Shown here in pieces: positions 16,379 to 23,901 of a stretch of DNA of 54,355 bases. Source of the DNA: Verrucomicrobiales bacterium (GTDB taxonomy: Bacteria > Verrucomicrobiota > Verrucomicrobiia > Limisphaerales > CAIMTB01); assembly GCA_016795425.1 (NCBI GenBank), contig JAEUHG010000226.1, forward strand, positions 1 through 54,355, written 5' to 3'. Position numbers and translations under genes: made by a program. A model generated the notes under the pieces. The model was not told the DNA's origin, did no database searches, and saw only the letters and a list, made by a program, of their open reading frames with translations. The stretch's first letter is position 1; each line of letters begins with the position of its first letter.

Positions 16379-16679
16379 AGGTATAAGGCGCCCGACCGGC
16401 CTCGCCGATGGCGGCGCTTCCCCTCAAAAGCAACCGCGATGCCACACCAGTTTCGGTGCCCCAAGAAACGATATCTGCCGTGCTTCCAAGGCATCGGACC
16501 TTCCCCTGGTCCGACTTCGGACGATCGCCGATCCGAGTCTGGACCGAATTCGGACCAACCCGAGGTGGCGATCGGCGAACGCAACTCCTGCTGGGAAGGT
16601 TCGATGGGTGACCTGTCCCTATCGCACGAACCATGATTCGGCCCTCGACGTCTGGTTCGAGCCCCTCAGAATTCGCACC
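16379..16679. promoter_or_regulatory. Divergent promoter region with palindromes
   Basis: About 300 bp between the leftward HAF-repeat gene and the rightward J-domain-like gene, so promoters for both should be here. It holds an inverted repeat GTCCGA-CT-TCGGAC (16509-16522) and, 18 bp further on, the palindrome GGACCGAATTCGGACC (16541-16556, arms GG-CCGAA / TTCGG-CC apart from one A/A pair). The shared TCCGA / CCGAA elements suggest a repeated operator, but no regulator is adjacent. Open frames crossing the region look like chance. Confidence 0.35.
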
Positions 16680-17900
16680 ATGGAATCGCCGACCGATCTG
16701 TTCGGTCACCCGCAGGATCCCTCCCTTGTTCTTCACAAGGGAGGATTGGTCATCGGCACGTCGAAGGCCTCCCGCCTCTCGAAAGCCCAACAAAAATTCA
16801 ACCGCCTCGTCGGCCGTATCGAGAAAATCCGGCGACACATCGAATCAACGCAGTCCCAGTTGGATCAGCACCTCGCCTTCTACGGCGCGGCGTTGCATCC
16901 GCTCGAAGAAAAAATCGCGGCGCACCGCAAGGAGTTCGTCCAGCGACTCCATCCGTTCCTCGCGCACCGCGAACTCCGCGTCAAAAGCGTCCGCAACCGC
17001 CTCAAGCGTCTCATCTCCCACCAACTTCAGATGCTGCTCGACTACTATGGGGATCTTGACTCCCCGGAACTCGAGACCATCTACAAAACCGTCCAAGGCA
17101 AAACTCTCGACGAATCCGACCGCGAGGAATTGGAGTCGACCCGCGCCCAGATGCAGGACCTGTGCGACTTCATGGGCATCGACATGGACCTCTCGGAGAT
17201 CAAGGAGGGCATTTCGGAAGAGCAATTGAACCGGAAATTCGAGGAACTCGAAGCCCGCCTCAACGCCGCCCAAGGCCAGGCCGAATTCCAAGCCCAGTCC
17301 GGCGGCTCTCCAAGGCGGGAAAAGCCGAAGTCCAAGCGCCAACTCGAACGCGAAGCCCGCGACCGGGCCGCGGAGGAGCTTCGAACCCGCGATATCGGCC
17401 GCCTTTACAAGCAACTCGCCAAACTCCTCCATCCCGACCTCGAACCCGACGCCGCCCGGCGCCAGGAAAAGGAGGCGGCCATGAAACGCCTGACCACCGC
17501 CTACAAAGACGGGGACCTGCATACCATGCTCCGCCTGGAGGTGGAATGGATCCTGCAAGAACAGGCCGACGCCAACCGCCTGACCGACGAGAAACTTGCG
17601 ATCTACAACGACGTCCTGAAAGAGCAGGTCTTCGAATTGGAAGAGGAACTTCGCAACCTCAGCAGCCACCCACGCTACCAACCTCTGCACCGCTTCAAAG
17701 TTGGCTTCGCGCTGCCTCAGGATTTCGACGGCGAAAAAGGTCGCCAAAAACTCCTGGGCACCCTCGCCGACATCCAAAGGTCGGTGACAGCGCTCGGTTC
17801 CGAATCCGGCCTCGCGGAGGTGCAGGATCTCCTGAAGGCCTTCGCCGCCCGCGAAGAACACGCGCGCCAGATGAAACGCATGGGCTTCGACTGGGATTGA
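16680..17900 (+). CDS. J-domain-like coiled-coil protein
   Basis: 406 residues from ATG 16680; a longer frame to 16608 exists but lies in the promoter region. Residues ~40-200 are predominantly charged helix (likely coiled coil). A lysine-rich linker follows, then a segment with J-domain helix II/loop/III features: 'IGRLYKQLAKLLHPDLEPD' with His251-Pro252-Asp253, and 'RLTTAYKDGDLHTML'. The HPD loop is what DnaJ proteins use to stimulate DnaK ATPase, but helix I of a normal J domain is not obvious, and no DnaK or GrpE gene is near. No signal peptide, so cytoplasmic. It could be a co-chaperone or a structural protein that only resembles one. It converges tail-to-tail with the next gene, 7 bp apart. 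Confidence 0.7.
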   Translation: MESPTDLFGHPQDPSLVLHKGGLVIGTSKASRLSKAQQKFNRLVGRIEKIRRHIESTQSQLDQHLAFYGAALHPLEEKIAAHRKEFVQRLHPFLAHRELRVKSVRNRLKRLISHQLQMLLDYYGDLDSPELETIYKTVQGKTLDESDREELESTRAQMQDLCDFMGIDMDLSEIKEGISEEQLNRKFEELEARLNAAQGQAEFQAQSGGSPRREKPKSKRQLEREARDRAAEELRTRDIGRLYKQLAKLLHPDLEPDAARRQEKEAAMKRLTTAYKDGDLHTMLRLEVEWILQEQADANRLTDEKLAIYNDVLKEQVFELEEELRNLSSHPRYQPLHRFKVGFALPQDFDGEKGRQKLLGTLADIQRSVTALGSESGLAEVQDLLKAFAAREEHARQMKRMGFDWD

Positions 17901-17907
17901 CGCCCCT

Positions 17908-19221
17908 TCAACCGCCGCCCACGCACAGGAGGTGGCGGTCGCCGCGAAGGAGCAACCGATTCCCGCTGGCCACCGGCGTGGCCACGATGCGTTCACCCAT
18001 TGGATTCTCCCCCAGTACTTCGAACTTCTCGCGCACCCGCGCCACGAAGACCACACCGTCCTCGCGCGCCGCATACAGCACACCGTTCACCACCAGAGGC
18101 GACGCGTAATAGGGCGCGCTCCCCTTCGGCAACGCATCGCTCCACACCACCGCCCCATCCCCGGCATTCACGCACACCACCTCGCCTCGATGGCGCAGCA
18201 AATACACACGCCCCTGGTCTTCCGCCGGCGTGGTCACAAAGACACCCAGGTCCTCGCGCGCCCACACCCGATGACTCTCCGTCACATCGCCGCGCCCTCC
18301 CAACCGAACCCCGTAGAGCGACGCCTGACCCGGACGATCATCCCGCCCCACCGGCACCACCGCGATATCGCCGGAAATCACCGGCGTCGCGATCGCCGGC
18401 CAATTCGCTTTCCCACCCGGATTGAACCCGCCCGCCGTCCATAGCAGCGCCCCATCCTTTGCCTCGTGTGCCGTCAAGCGATCCGCCCCCCACAACAGAA
18501 ACGCGTCGCGCCCATCGTGGCGAACGAGCACCGGCGTGGCATAGCCATTGTCGTTCTCTGACGGTGCCTCGAAGTCCCTCTCCGCACGCCATCGCAGCGC
18601 CCCCGTCGCCTTGTCGAAACCCGCCACCCATGACTCCCCTCCATGCAGTCGCGCAAGGATGACCTGATCCCCCGACACCACCGGCGAACTCCCGGCGTCC
18701 CAATACAGCTTCTCCGCCCCGAATCGCTCCACGAGATGGGTCTTCCATTTTACCGCACCCGACATATCCAAGGCCGCGAAGTGCCCGCTCTTGAAGGAAA
18801 CGAAGACCAAGGTGCCATCGCTCACCGGTGAGGCGTTGCAACTCGAACCCAGGGTCCGATGCTTGGCGGACGACTCGGGTCCCAACGAAGTGGACCACAG
18901 ACGCTTGCCGGACGTGTCAAAGGCCAGCACGGCATCCTCGCCCCCGCTGGGGCACGTCAGGATCACCCGTTGCCCGACGACGATCGGCGTGGATCCCCCT
19001 TTGCCCGGAAGCTCCGCCTTCCAGGCCACCGTGTTCGTGGTCCATTGCGACGGAATCGACCCGCTGGGCACGCTGCCCGTCCCCCGCGGACCCCTCCAAC
19101 TCGGCCAATCCTCGGCGCCCGTGGCCGACCGAAGCGTCGAACCCAGCAGCACCGCCGCCAGAACACCAACGACTTGGGGCCGGGTCAGGGAACTCTGTGC
19201 AAGGACGCGAACGTTGGTCAT
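17908..19221 (-). CDS. Secreted PQQ-type beta-propeller protein
   Basis: 437 residues from ATG 19221 (a second ATG lies at 19236). A signal peptide covers about residues 1-35, ending ATGAE. The mature protein opens with WPSWRGPRGTG, the hallmark first block of planctomycete/verrucomicrobial PQQ-repeat (BamB-like) proteins. Several blades of the form 'VLAFDTSGKRLWSTSLG', 'VAGFDKATGALRWRAE' and 'VVCVNAGDGAVVWSDALPKG' follow. No PQQ-binding catalytic set of a true quinoprotein dehydrogenase is clear, so an assembly, binding or electron-transfer scaffold role is as likely as enzymatic. Confidence 0.85.
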   Translation of the reverse strand: MTNVRVLAQSSLTRPQVVGVLAAVLLGSTLRSATGAEDWPSWRGPRGTGSVPSGSIPSQWTTNTVAWKAELPGKGGSTPIVVGQRVILTCPSGGEDAVLAFDTSGKRLWSTSLGPESSAKHRTLGSSCNASPVSDGTLVFVSFKSGHFAALDMSGAVKWKTHLVERFGAEKLYWDAGSSPVVSGDQVILARLHGGESWVAGFDKATGALRWRAERDFEAPSENDNGYATPVLVRHDGRDAFLLWGADRLTAHEAKDGALLWTAGGFNPGGKANWPAIATPVISGDIAVVPVGRDDRPGQASLYGVRLGGRGDVTESHRVWAREDLGVFVTTPAEDQGRVYLLRHRGEVVCVNAGDGAVVWSDALPKGSAPYYASPLVVNGVLYAAREDGVVFVARVREKFEVLGENPMGERIVATPVASGNRLLLRGDRHLLCVGGG

Positions 19222-19416
19222 CCCGGCAAAGTGCACGGATTTGTTCGGTCCTCAAGCACGGACCTTTGTTCTCCAACTTGCAAGGATCTGGCCCGGCGGC
19301 CACCGCTCCGAACCAATAATAAATCGCGGGTTTCCTTGCGTTCGCCCCATCAAAGTGTCCCTATGACCGTGCAGTAGTGGTGAGGCGGAGGCGGAGGCCG
19401 CAACCCATGAAAGCCC

Positions 19417-19539
19417 ATGAACTGGTTTGCCATAAAAGTAGCGGGTATCCGGCGCTGGGGCGTTGATATCTTGATGGTGACGTTTCTCATTTCCGCCGTC
19501 GTCAGCGCGGTGGTGCTCGCCTATTTCGCCGCGCGTTAG
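19417..19539 (+). CDS. Possible 40-aa single-pass membrane protein
   Basis: Short frame starting ATG 19417: basic N-terminus (MNWFAIKVAGIRRWGVDI) followed by a hydrophobic helix (ILMVTFLISAVVSAVVLAYF) and a short end AAR. This is a textbook one-span topology with the N-terminus inside. A GGAGG lies at 19393-19397, but its spacing better fits another ATG at 19407, which opens a 19-codon frame that overlaps and ends at 19466. Translation of the membrane ORF could be coupled to that leader. The flanking stretches (19222-19416 and 19540-19666) show no other gene. Confidence 0.4.
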   Translation: MNWFAIKVAGIRRWGVDILMVTFLISAVVSAVVLAYFAAR

Positions 19540-19666
19540 AGGCCCTGCGACCACCTGAGATTGCCTCGCCCGGTCGCTTCGTTCACCGACTCGAGGTTGC
19601 CACCGCACTGCCATCCGCCGCCGGATCCGCCCCCGGGATGCGGAATCCCACGTCCCCATTCTCGCC

Positions 19667-20524
19667 ATGCGCCGGCTCAAAATCGAACACCTGACGACCT
19701 ATGAGTTCACCGAACAGGTGAAGCTCGGGCCGCACAAACTCATGATCCGCCCCCGGGAAGGTCATGACGTGCGCATCGAATCTTCCCAACTGCGGATCCG
19801 TCCTACCGCCGCGGTGAAGTGGCATCGCGATTTCTTCGGGAATTCGGTCGGTGCCGTGACCTTCCGGGAATCCTCCTCCACCCTCTTCATCGGCAGTGAG
19901 GTCATCATTCAGCATTACGAGGAAAACCCGCTCGACTTCCTGATCGACCCCGGGGCGATCCACTATCCCTTTGAATATCCGACGGAAGAGTGGATGGACC
20001 TTGGACCCTACCGGGGCCCCTCCTACGAGTCCGCGGCCCAAAGCTGCCGGGAATGGGTCTCGCGATTCTGGCGTCACGGTCAGGTGATGCAGACGTTTAC
20101 CCTACTGGATGCCATCAATCAGACCATCGCCCGCGAGTTCCGATACACCGAGCGCCACGCCGAAGGCGTTCAGACCCCCGACGAAACGCTCCGAAGCGGC
20201 GCCGGATCGTGCCGGGATTTCGCCACCCTGTTCATCGAGACCTGCCGCGCCTTGAACCTGCCCGCCCGCTTCGTCAGCGGGTACCTTTGCAGCAGTGGGA
20301 CGACCGGGCCGGGAGGCTCGATGCACGCCTGGGCTGAGGTCTATCTGCCCGGTGCAGGCTGGAAAGGCTTTGACAGCACGCTCGGCGAGGTCACCGGATC
20401 GTCGCACATCGCCGCCGCCGTCAGCCGGCACCCGGCCGCCGTCTCCCCGGTCTCGGGCAGCTTCTTCGGAACCGCCGGCCGGTCGCCTGTGCTCCTGGTG
20501 GGTGTCCGAACCACCGTCCTTTGA
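19667..20524 (+). CDS. Transglutaminase-like family protein
   Basis: 285 residues. An N-terminal immunoglobulin-like beta region (residues 1-100: 'MRRLKIEHLTTYEFTEQVKL', 'LMIRPREGHD') is followed by a transglutaminase core with the full triad: Cys182 (GAGSCRDFATLFIE), His220 (GGSMHAWAEVYLPG) and Asp236 (GWKGFDSTLGE). This matches the large bacterial group of cytoplasmic transglutaminase-like cysteine proteases or amidases, often next to circularly permuted ATP-grasp or alpha-E genes; none is here. No signal peptide. After residue ~250 the usual 'D.R...P..G...G' strand region is replaced by a Ser/Val-rich tail. Confidence 0.88.
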   Translation: MRRLKIEHLTTYEFTEQVKLGPHKLMIRPREGHDVRIESSQLRIRPTAAVKWHRDFFGNSVGAVTFRESSSTLFIGSEVIIQHYEENPLDFLIDPGAIHYPFEYPTEEWMDLGPYRGPSYESAAQSCREWVSRFWRHGQVMQTFTLLDAINQTIAREFRYTERHAEGVQTPDETLRSGAGSCRDFATLFIETCRALNLPARFVSGYLCSSGTTGPGGSMHAWAEVYLPGAGWKGFDSTLGEVTGSSHIAAAVSRHPAAVSPVSGSFFGTAGRSPVLLVGVRTTVL

Positions 20525-20647
20525 CCCCGACCTGCCGGCCGTCGCCGGTTCGACCAGGGCCCTCTTCGCCCACCCCGGCATTCAATGACATCCTCACCGC
20601 GGTTTTTCCTGGTGTCTCCGCCGGTGGCCCACGCTTAGAATCGTCGC

Positions 20648-21892
20648 ATGCATTGCCGCCCCTCCGAGTCCACCGGCGTCGCCGAACTCGCCCAACCCAA
20701 CCCTCGGCTCGCTTCCCTCGGTGAGCACCTGCGCCCCTCCCTCACCGCGCTGGCTTTGCTGCTACCGTGCCTGTCCCAGGGCGCCGCGGTGCCGGACGGC
20801 ATCTGGGTCCGCCCCGGCTACGAGATGAAAGTAGCGGTCGATGGCATCAAGGGCCCCCGGTTTCTCGCCTTCTCCCCCGACGGCGCTCTCTTCGTCAGTG
20901 TTCCCGGCCAAGGCAAGATCTTCCGATGCACGGATGCCGATGGCGACGGCGTCTTCGAAAAGGCCACCACCTACGTCCAAGGCAAGGATCCCAAGACCAT
21001 CCTGCAGGGCATGCAGTGGCACGACGGTTGGCTGTGGTTCGCCCAGTTGAACTCCATTGCCCGCGCCCGCGACAACGACGGCGACGGCCGCGCCGACGAG
21101 GAGGTCCAGGTGCTCAACGCCCAGGAAATCCCCACCGGCAAGGACGGCGGCCACATGTGGCGCGCCCTGCTCATCCATAAGGGCCGCATCTACACCCACG
21201 TCGGCGACCAAACCAACGCCACCGACGAACCCATCGACGCCTCGGAACGCAAAAAGATCTGGTCGTTCGCCCTCGATGGCACCGACAAAAAGCTGTTCGC
21301 CACCGGCCTCCGCAACACGGAGAAATTCGCCGTCCGGCCGGGTACCGACGAAATCTGGGGCGTCGATCACGACGTCGACGGCATGGGCGCCAAGTTTGAA
21401 GCGGACAAAAAGCTCGGCCAGCCCTTCACGGACCACAATCCGCCCGCCGAACTCAACCACTACCGGGAAGGCGCCTTCTACGGTCACCCTTGGATTGTCG
21501 GGAAGAATCAACCCAACCTGCTCTTCCTGAATCATCCCGACCTCACCCAATACGCCTCGATGTCCACCATTCCCGAGTGGACCATGCCCTCCCACTGCTC
21601 GGCCAACGCCCTCTTCTTCTACACCGGGACAAAGATCCCGGGAGCGCGCGGCGACGCTTTCGTCGCCCAGAGGGGCGGATGGAACGCGACCCAGAAGGTC
21701 GGCTATTGCCTTTCGCGGGTGCTCTTCGAGGACGGCCACCCCTACGGCGAGCAAAAGATCGTCAACTTTCTCAAGGACGGCACTGACATCAAAGGCCGGC
21801 CGGCCGATTGTGCCGAAGCCCCGGACGGTTCGATCCTGTTGAGCGACGACACCGGCAATCTCGTCTACCGGATCTCCTACGTCGGCCGCTGA
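20648..21892 (+). CDS. Secreted PQQ-dependent sugar dehydrogenase-like propeller
   Basis: 414 residues. A long N-terminal region leads into a hydrophobic export segment (LTALALLLPCLSQGAA, ~32-47). The mature part resembles soluble glucose/sorbosone dehydrogenase propellers: 'GPRFLAFSPDGALFVSVP', 'GRIYTHVGDQTNATDEP', 'GLRNTEKFAVRPGTDEIWGVDHDVDGMG', 'DFVAQRGGWN'-like block near 340 and a final 'DGSILLSDDTGNLVYRISY'. Two Dx(D)GDG loops (CTDADGDGVFEKA and RDNDGDGRADEE) look like calcium sites common in planctomycete relatives. Probable periplasmic sugar or alcohol oxidation; a cytochrome c gene follows downstream on the opposite strand. Confidence 0.8.
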   Translation: MHCRPSESTGVAELAQPNPRLASLGEHLRPSLTALALLLPCLSQGAAVPDGIWVRPGYEMKVAVDGIKGPRFLAFSPDGALFVSVPGQGKIFRCTDADGDGVFEKATTYVQGKDPKTILQGMQWHDGWLWFAQLNSIARARDNDGDGRADEEVQVLNAQEIPTGKDGGHMWRALLIHKGRIYTHVGDQTNATDEPIDASERKKIWSFALDGTDKKLFATGLRNTEKFAVRPGTDEIWGVDHDVDGMGAKFEADKKLGQPFTDHNPPAELNHYREGAFYGHPWIVGKNQPNLLFLNHPDLTQYASMSTIPEWTMPSHCSANALFFYTGTKIPGARGDAFVAQRGGWNATQKVGYCLSRVLFEDGHPYGEQKIVNFLKDGTDIKGRPADCAEAPDGSILLSDDTGNLVYRISYVGR

Positions 21893-22052
21893 CACGCGCG
21901 GTTGCGCCCCGCCCCGGCGGCGCCCGGCCGGTCGGTCGATCCAGGCGGGAGAGACCGTCGTCGGACCTCCGCCAACCTCACCGGCCCCAAGCCCGCGCGA
22001 GATCAGGCCCACGCCAGGAATTGCCGCACTGGCCAGCCCGGCCTGGGATCTA

Positions 22053-22379
22053 CTACCGCGTCGCCCGAGGCTTGTCCTCGGGCTTGCCCGGCAAACCACC
22101 CGCACGATAGAGATCCAGATATCGGTTCAAGAGCTGCGCCTGCTTTTCCTTCAGCTTCGATTTGCGGTTCATCTTGTCCATCCAGGTCTTCCACTCGACC
22201 TCCTGGTAGTTCAGGGGCTCATAGAACTGGTGGCACTTGGCGCACTTGGCGACGTAAATCTTGCGGGCGGCGGCCAGGTCCTTATCGGTCAGAGGCGACT
22301 CAGCCGCCGCCTGACTGGCAAGGAAGGCGACCAGCAGCGAAACGAGCCGAAGCGGCGGTTGAAAACGGGGAGCCTGCAT
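22053..22379 (-). CDS. Small secreted c-type cytochrome
   Basis: 108 residues. Signal peptide to about residue 26 (LVSLLVAFLASQAAAE). One haem-binding motif CAKCH with Cys46, Cys49 and His50, preceded by the usual helix (ARKIYVAKCAKCH). Candidate sixth ligands are Met67 and Met70 in 'EWKTWMDKMNRKSKL'. The pattern '(C..CH)...P..Y...EW..WM.KM..K.KL...Q...L..YL' is a known small family in verrucomicrobia. Probably a periplasmic electron carrier. The 160 bp between this gene and the dehydrogenase-like gene holds nothing recognised. Confidence 0.85.
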   Translation of the reverse strand: MQAPRFQPPLRLVSLLVAFLASQAAAESPLTDKDLAAARKIYVAKCAKCHQFYEPLNYQEVEWKTWMDKMNRKSKLKEKQAQLLNRYLDLYRAGGLPGKPEDKPRATR

Positions 22380-22541
22380 GATTCACCGCGTAGGTTGGCT
22401 TTTTCAGGGGCGGCCCATGGCCACGTCGCCGACACGGGTCCGGCGCACGGCGACCTGACCTCCCAAGGCTAGCGCCACCGGGATTGCGCTCCCGGCGGCG
22501 AAGATCGGTTTCACTTCCGCGCGCACGTGGAGGGTAGCTGC

Positions 22542-23360
22542 CTAGAACTGGATGCCGAACAACAGGCGGACCTGGATGCGCTCGTGGCCATCAAGATCGA
22601 GGTTGGAATTGCCGTCCTGGCTCTGACTGTTGTTCCAACCATAGATCTGAGGCATCACCGTCAACGCCGCCCAGAATCTCTCCTGCCGATAGCTCAGCAC
22701 CGGTCCCAGGTAGAGGGCCGAGTTTTCCCATTTCTCGTATTCCGGAAGCACATTCTCGTTTCTGAATTCGACGCCCAAGGCCCAGTTCGAACCCAGATCC
22801 CGCGCCAGACCCGCGCTCGCGCCCACCTTCCCTTCGACCTCGCTCAAATCCTCTTCCCACTCGGTTTCGTGCTCGAGATTGAACGCCCATTTCCAATTTC
22901 CGTGGCGCTGGCCGAGGATGATCTTCTGCTCGATCGCCGCCTCCTCTCCCGAATAGCGGCCCTCGAGATACAACGTCACTCCGATGGTGTGCGCCGCTGG
23001 GTTGAGGACGTTGAATCGGTTCTCCAGCGAAATCCCCTTCCACTCGAACTCGGATTCGTGCGCATCCGTAGCCGGGTCCCGATAGCTTTCGGCCTTCTCG
23101 TTGAGGTACAGCGCGGCGGTGTACCAATCCGTGACGCCGTATTCCAACTCCTGCCTGAGATCCCACCGATTGAAATCATCCTTGCCGACTTCGGAGCTTT
23201 TTCCGGCCCGCAGCGTCACCCAGTTCTCGAACTCGATGGCACCCTGAGGCAATGTCTCGGGCTCATAGACATAGGTGAATCGGCGCTCGTCGGCGCGGAG
23301 GGAAGCCAGACTCAACGCCCCGGCGAGCATGCCAAGGCACGAACTGTAGATCGTTCTCAC
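22542..23360 (-). CDS. Outer-membrane beta-barrel protein (DUF6662-like)
   Basis: 272 residues with a signal peptide (MRTIYSSCLGMLAGALSLAS, cleavage near SLRA|DE). The mature part begins ERRFTYVYEPETLPQGAIEFENW and continues as alternating-hydrophobicity strands (WYTAALYLNEKAE, IGVTLYLEGRYSG, WKWAFNLEHETEWEE), ending with a C-terminal Phe (LLFGIQF), the usual outer-membrane insertion signal. It resembles the DUF6662 family; the transported or bound ligand is unknown. An imperfect hairpin lies downstream at about 22479-22503 without a T-run. Confidence 0.75.
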   Translation of the reverse strand: MRTIYSSCLGMLAGALSLASLRADERRFTYVYEPETLPQGAIEFENWVTLRAGKSSEVGKDDFNRWDLRQELEYGVTDWYTAALYLNEKAESYRDPATDAHESEFEWKGISLENRFNVLNPAAHTIGVTLYLEGRYSGEEAAIEQKIILGQRHGNWKWAFNLEHETEWEEDLSEVEGKVGASAGLARDLGSNWALGVEFRNENVLPEYEKWENSALYLGPVLSYRQERFWAALTVMPQIYGWNNSQSQDGNSNLDLDGHERIQVRLLFGIQF

Positions 23361-23445
23361 CCCGCCACCCTAGACATCGACCTCCCCCGCCGACTCCTGC
23401 GGCGTTGCGGATTCTTGTCGATGGCTTGCACTGTGAATCCTCGAC

Positions 23446-23793
23446 CTAAGCGGTACCGCCGGTCGTGCGACGTTCGCTGCGCGCCACCGCCGCCCGTCGC
23501 GTCCGATCAAATTCGTCCATCACCTCATGAAACGCCCGGCATTGGAGCGTCACCGTCTCCTTGGTGGATTCGAAGGGCTGTGGCGATTCCTCCCGGAGAG
23601 CCTTGAGACGAGCCCCGTACCGTTCCTTGAGCACCGTCCAACCGCTGCGGTCAATGGCACCCTCCAAAAGCTCAACCGACCTGCCTTCGTCCAGCCAATC
23701 GGACCGCGTTGGAGCAACCGCCGGCGTCGAGGAGGCCGGACACAGTCGCTGAAGGCGTTGGAGCGCATCCCGCAATTGTTGGGAGTATTCCAT
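23446..23793 (-). CDS. Small hypothetical helical protein
   Basis: 115 residues, not recognised. It is rich in charged helix (MEYSQQLRDALQRLQRLCPA; WTVLKERYGARLKALREES; CRAFHEVMDEFDRTRRAAVA) with no signal peptide or membrane segment. It sits alone between the propeller-toroid gene and the barrel gene on the same strand, 85 and 108 bp away. No clear ribosome binding site is seen. Reading-frame quality is fair, so I keep it as a probable gene of unknown role. Confidence 0.5.
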   Translation of the reverse strand: MEYSQQLRDALQRLQRLCPASSTPAVAPTRSDWLDEGRSVELLEGAIDRSGWTVLKERYGARLKALREESPQPFESTKETVTLQCRAFHEVMDEFDRTRRAAVARSERRTTGGTA

Positions 23794-23901
23794 AGGGAGC
23801 CACGCTCAGTGACAGTGCCCCTCGCCGTCACGCATATTCAGCCTTCGGAATGCCGAGGCCAGGGGTGAACCTCCCATCCAGCCGCCCTTCTCAAGGATCG
23901 G

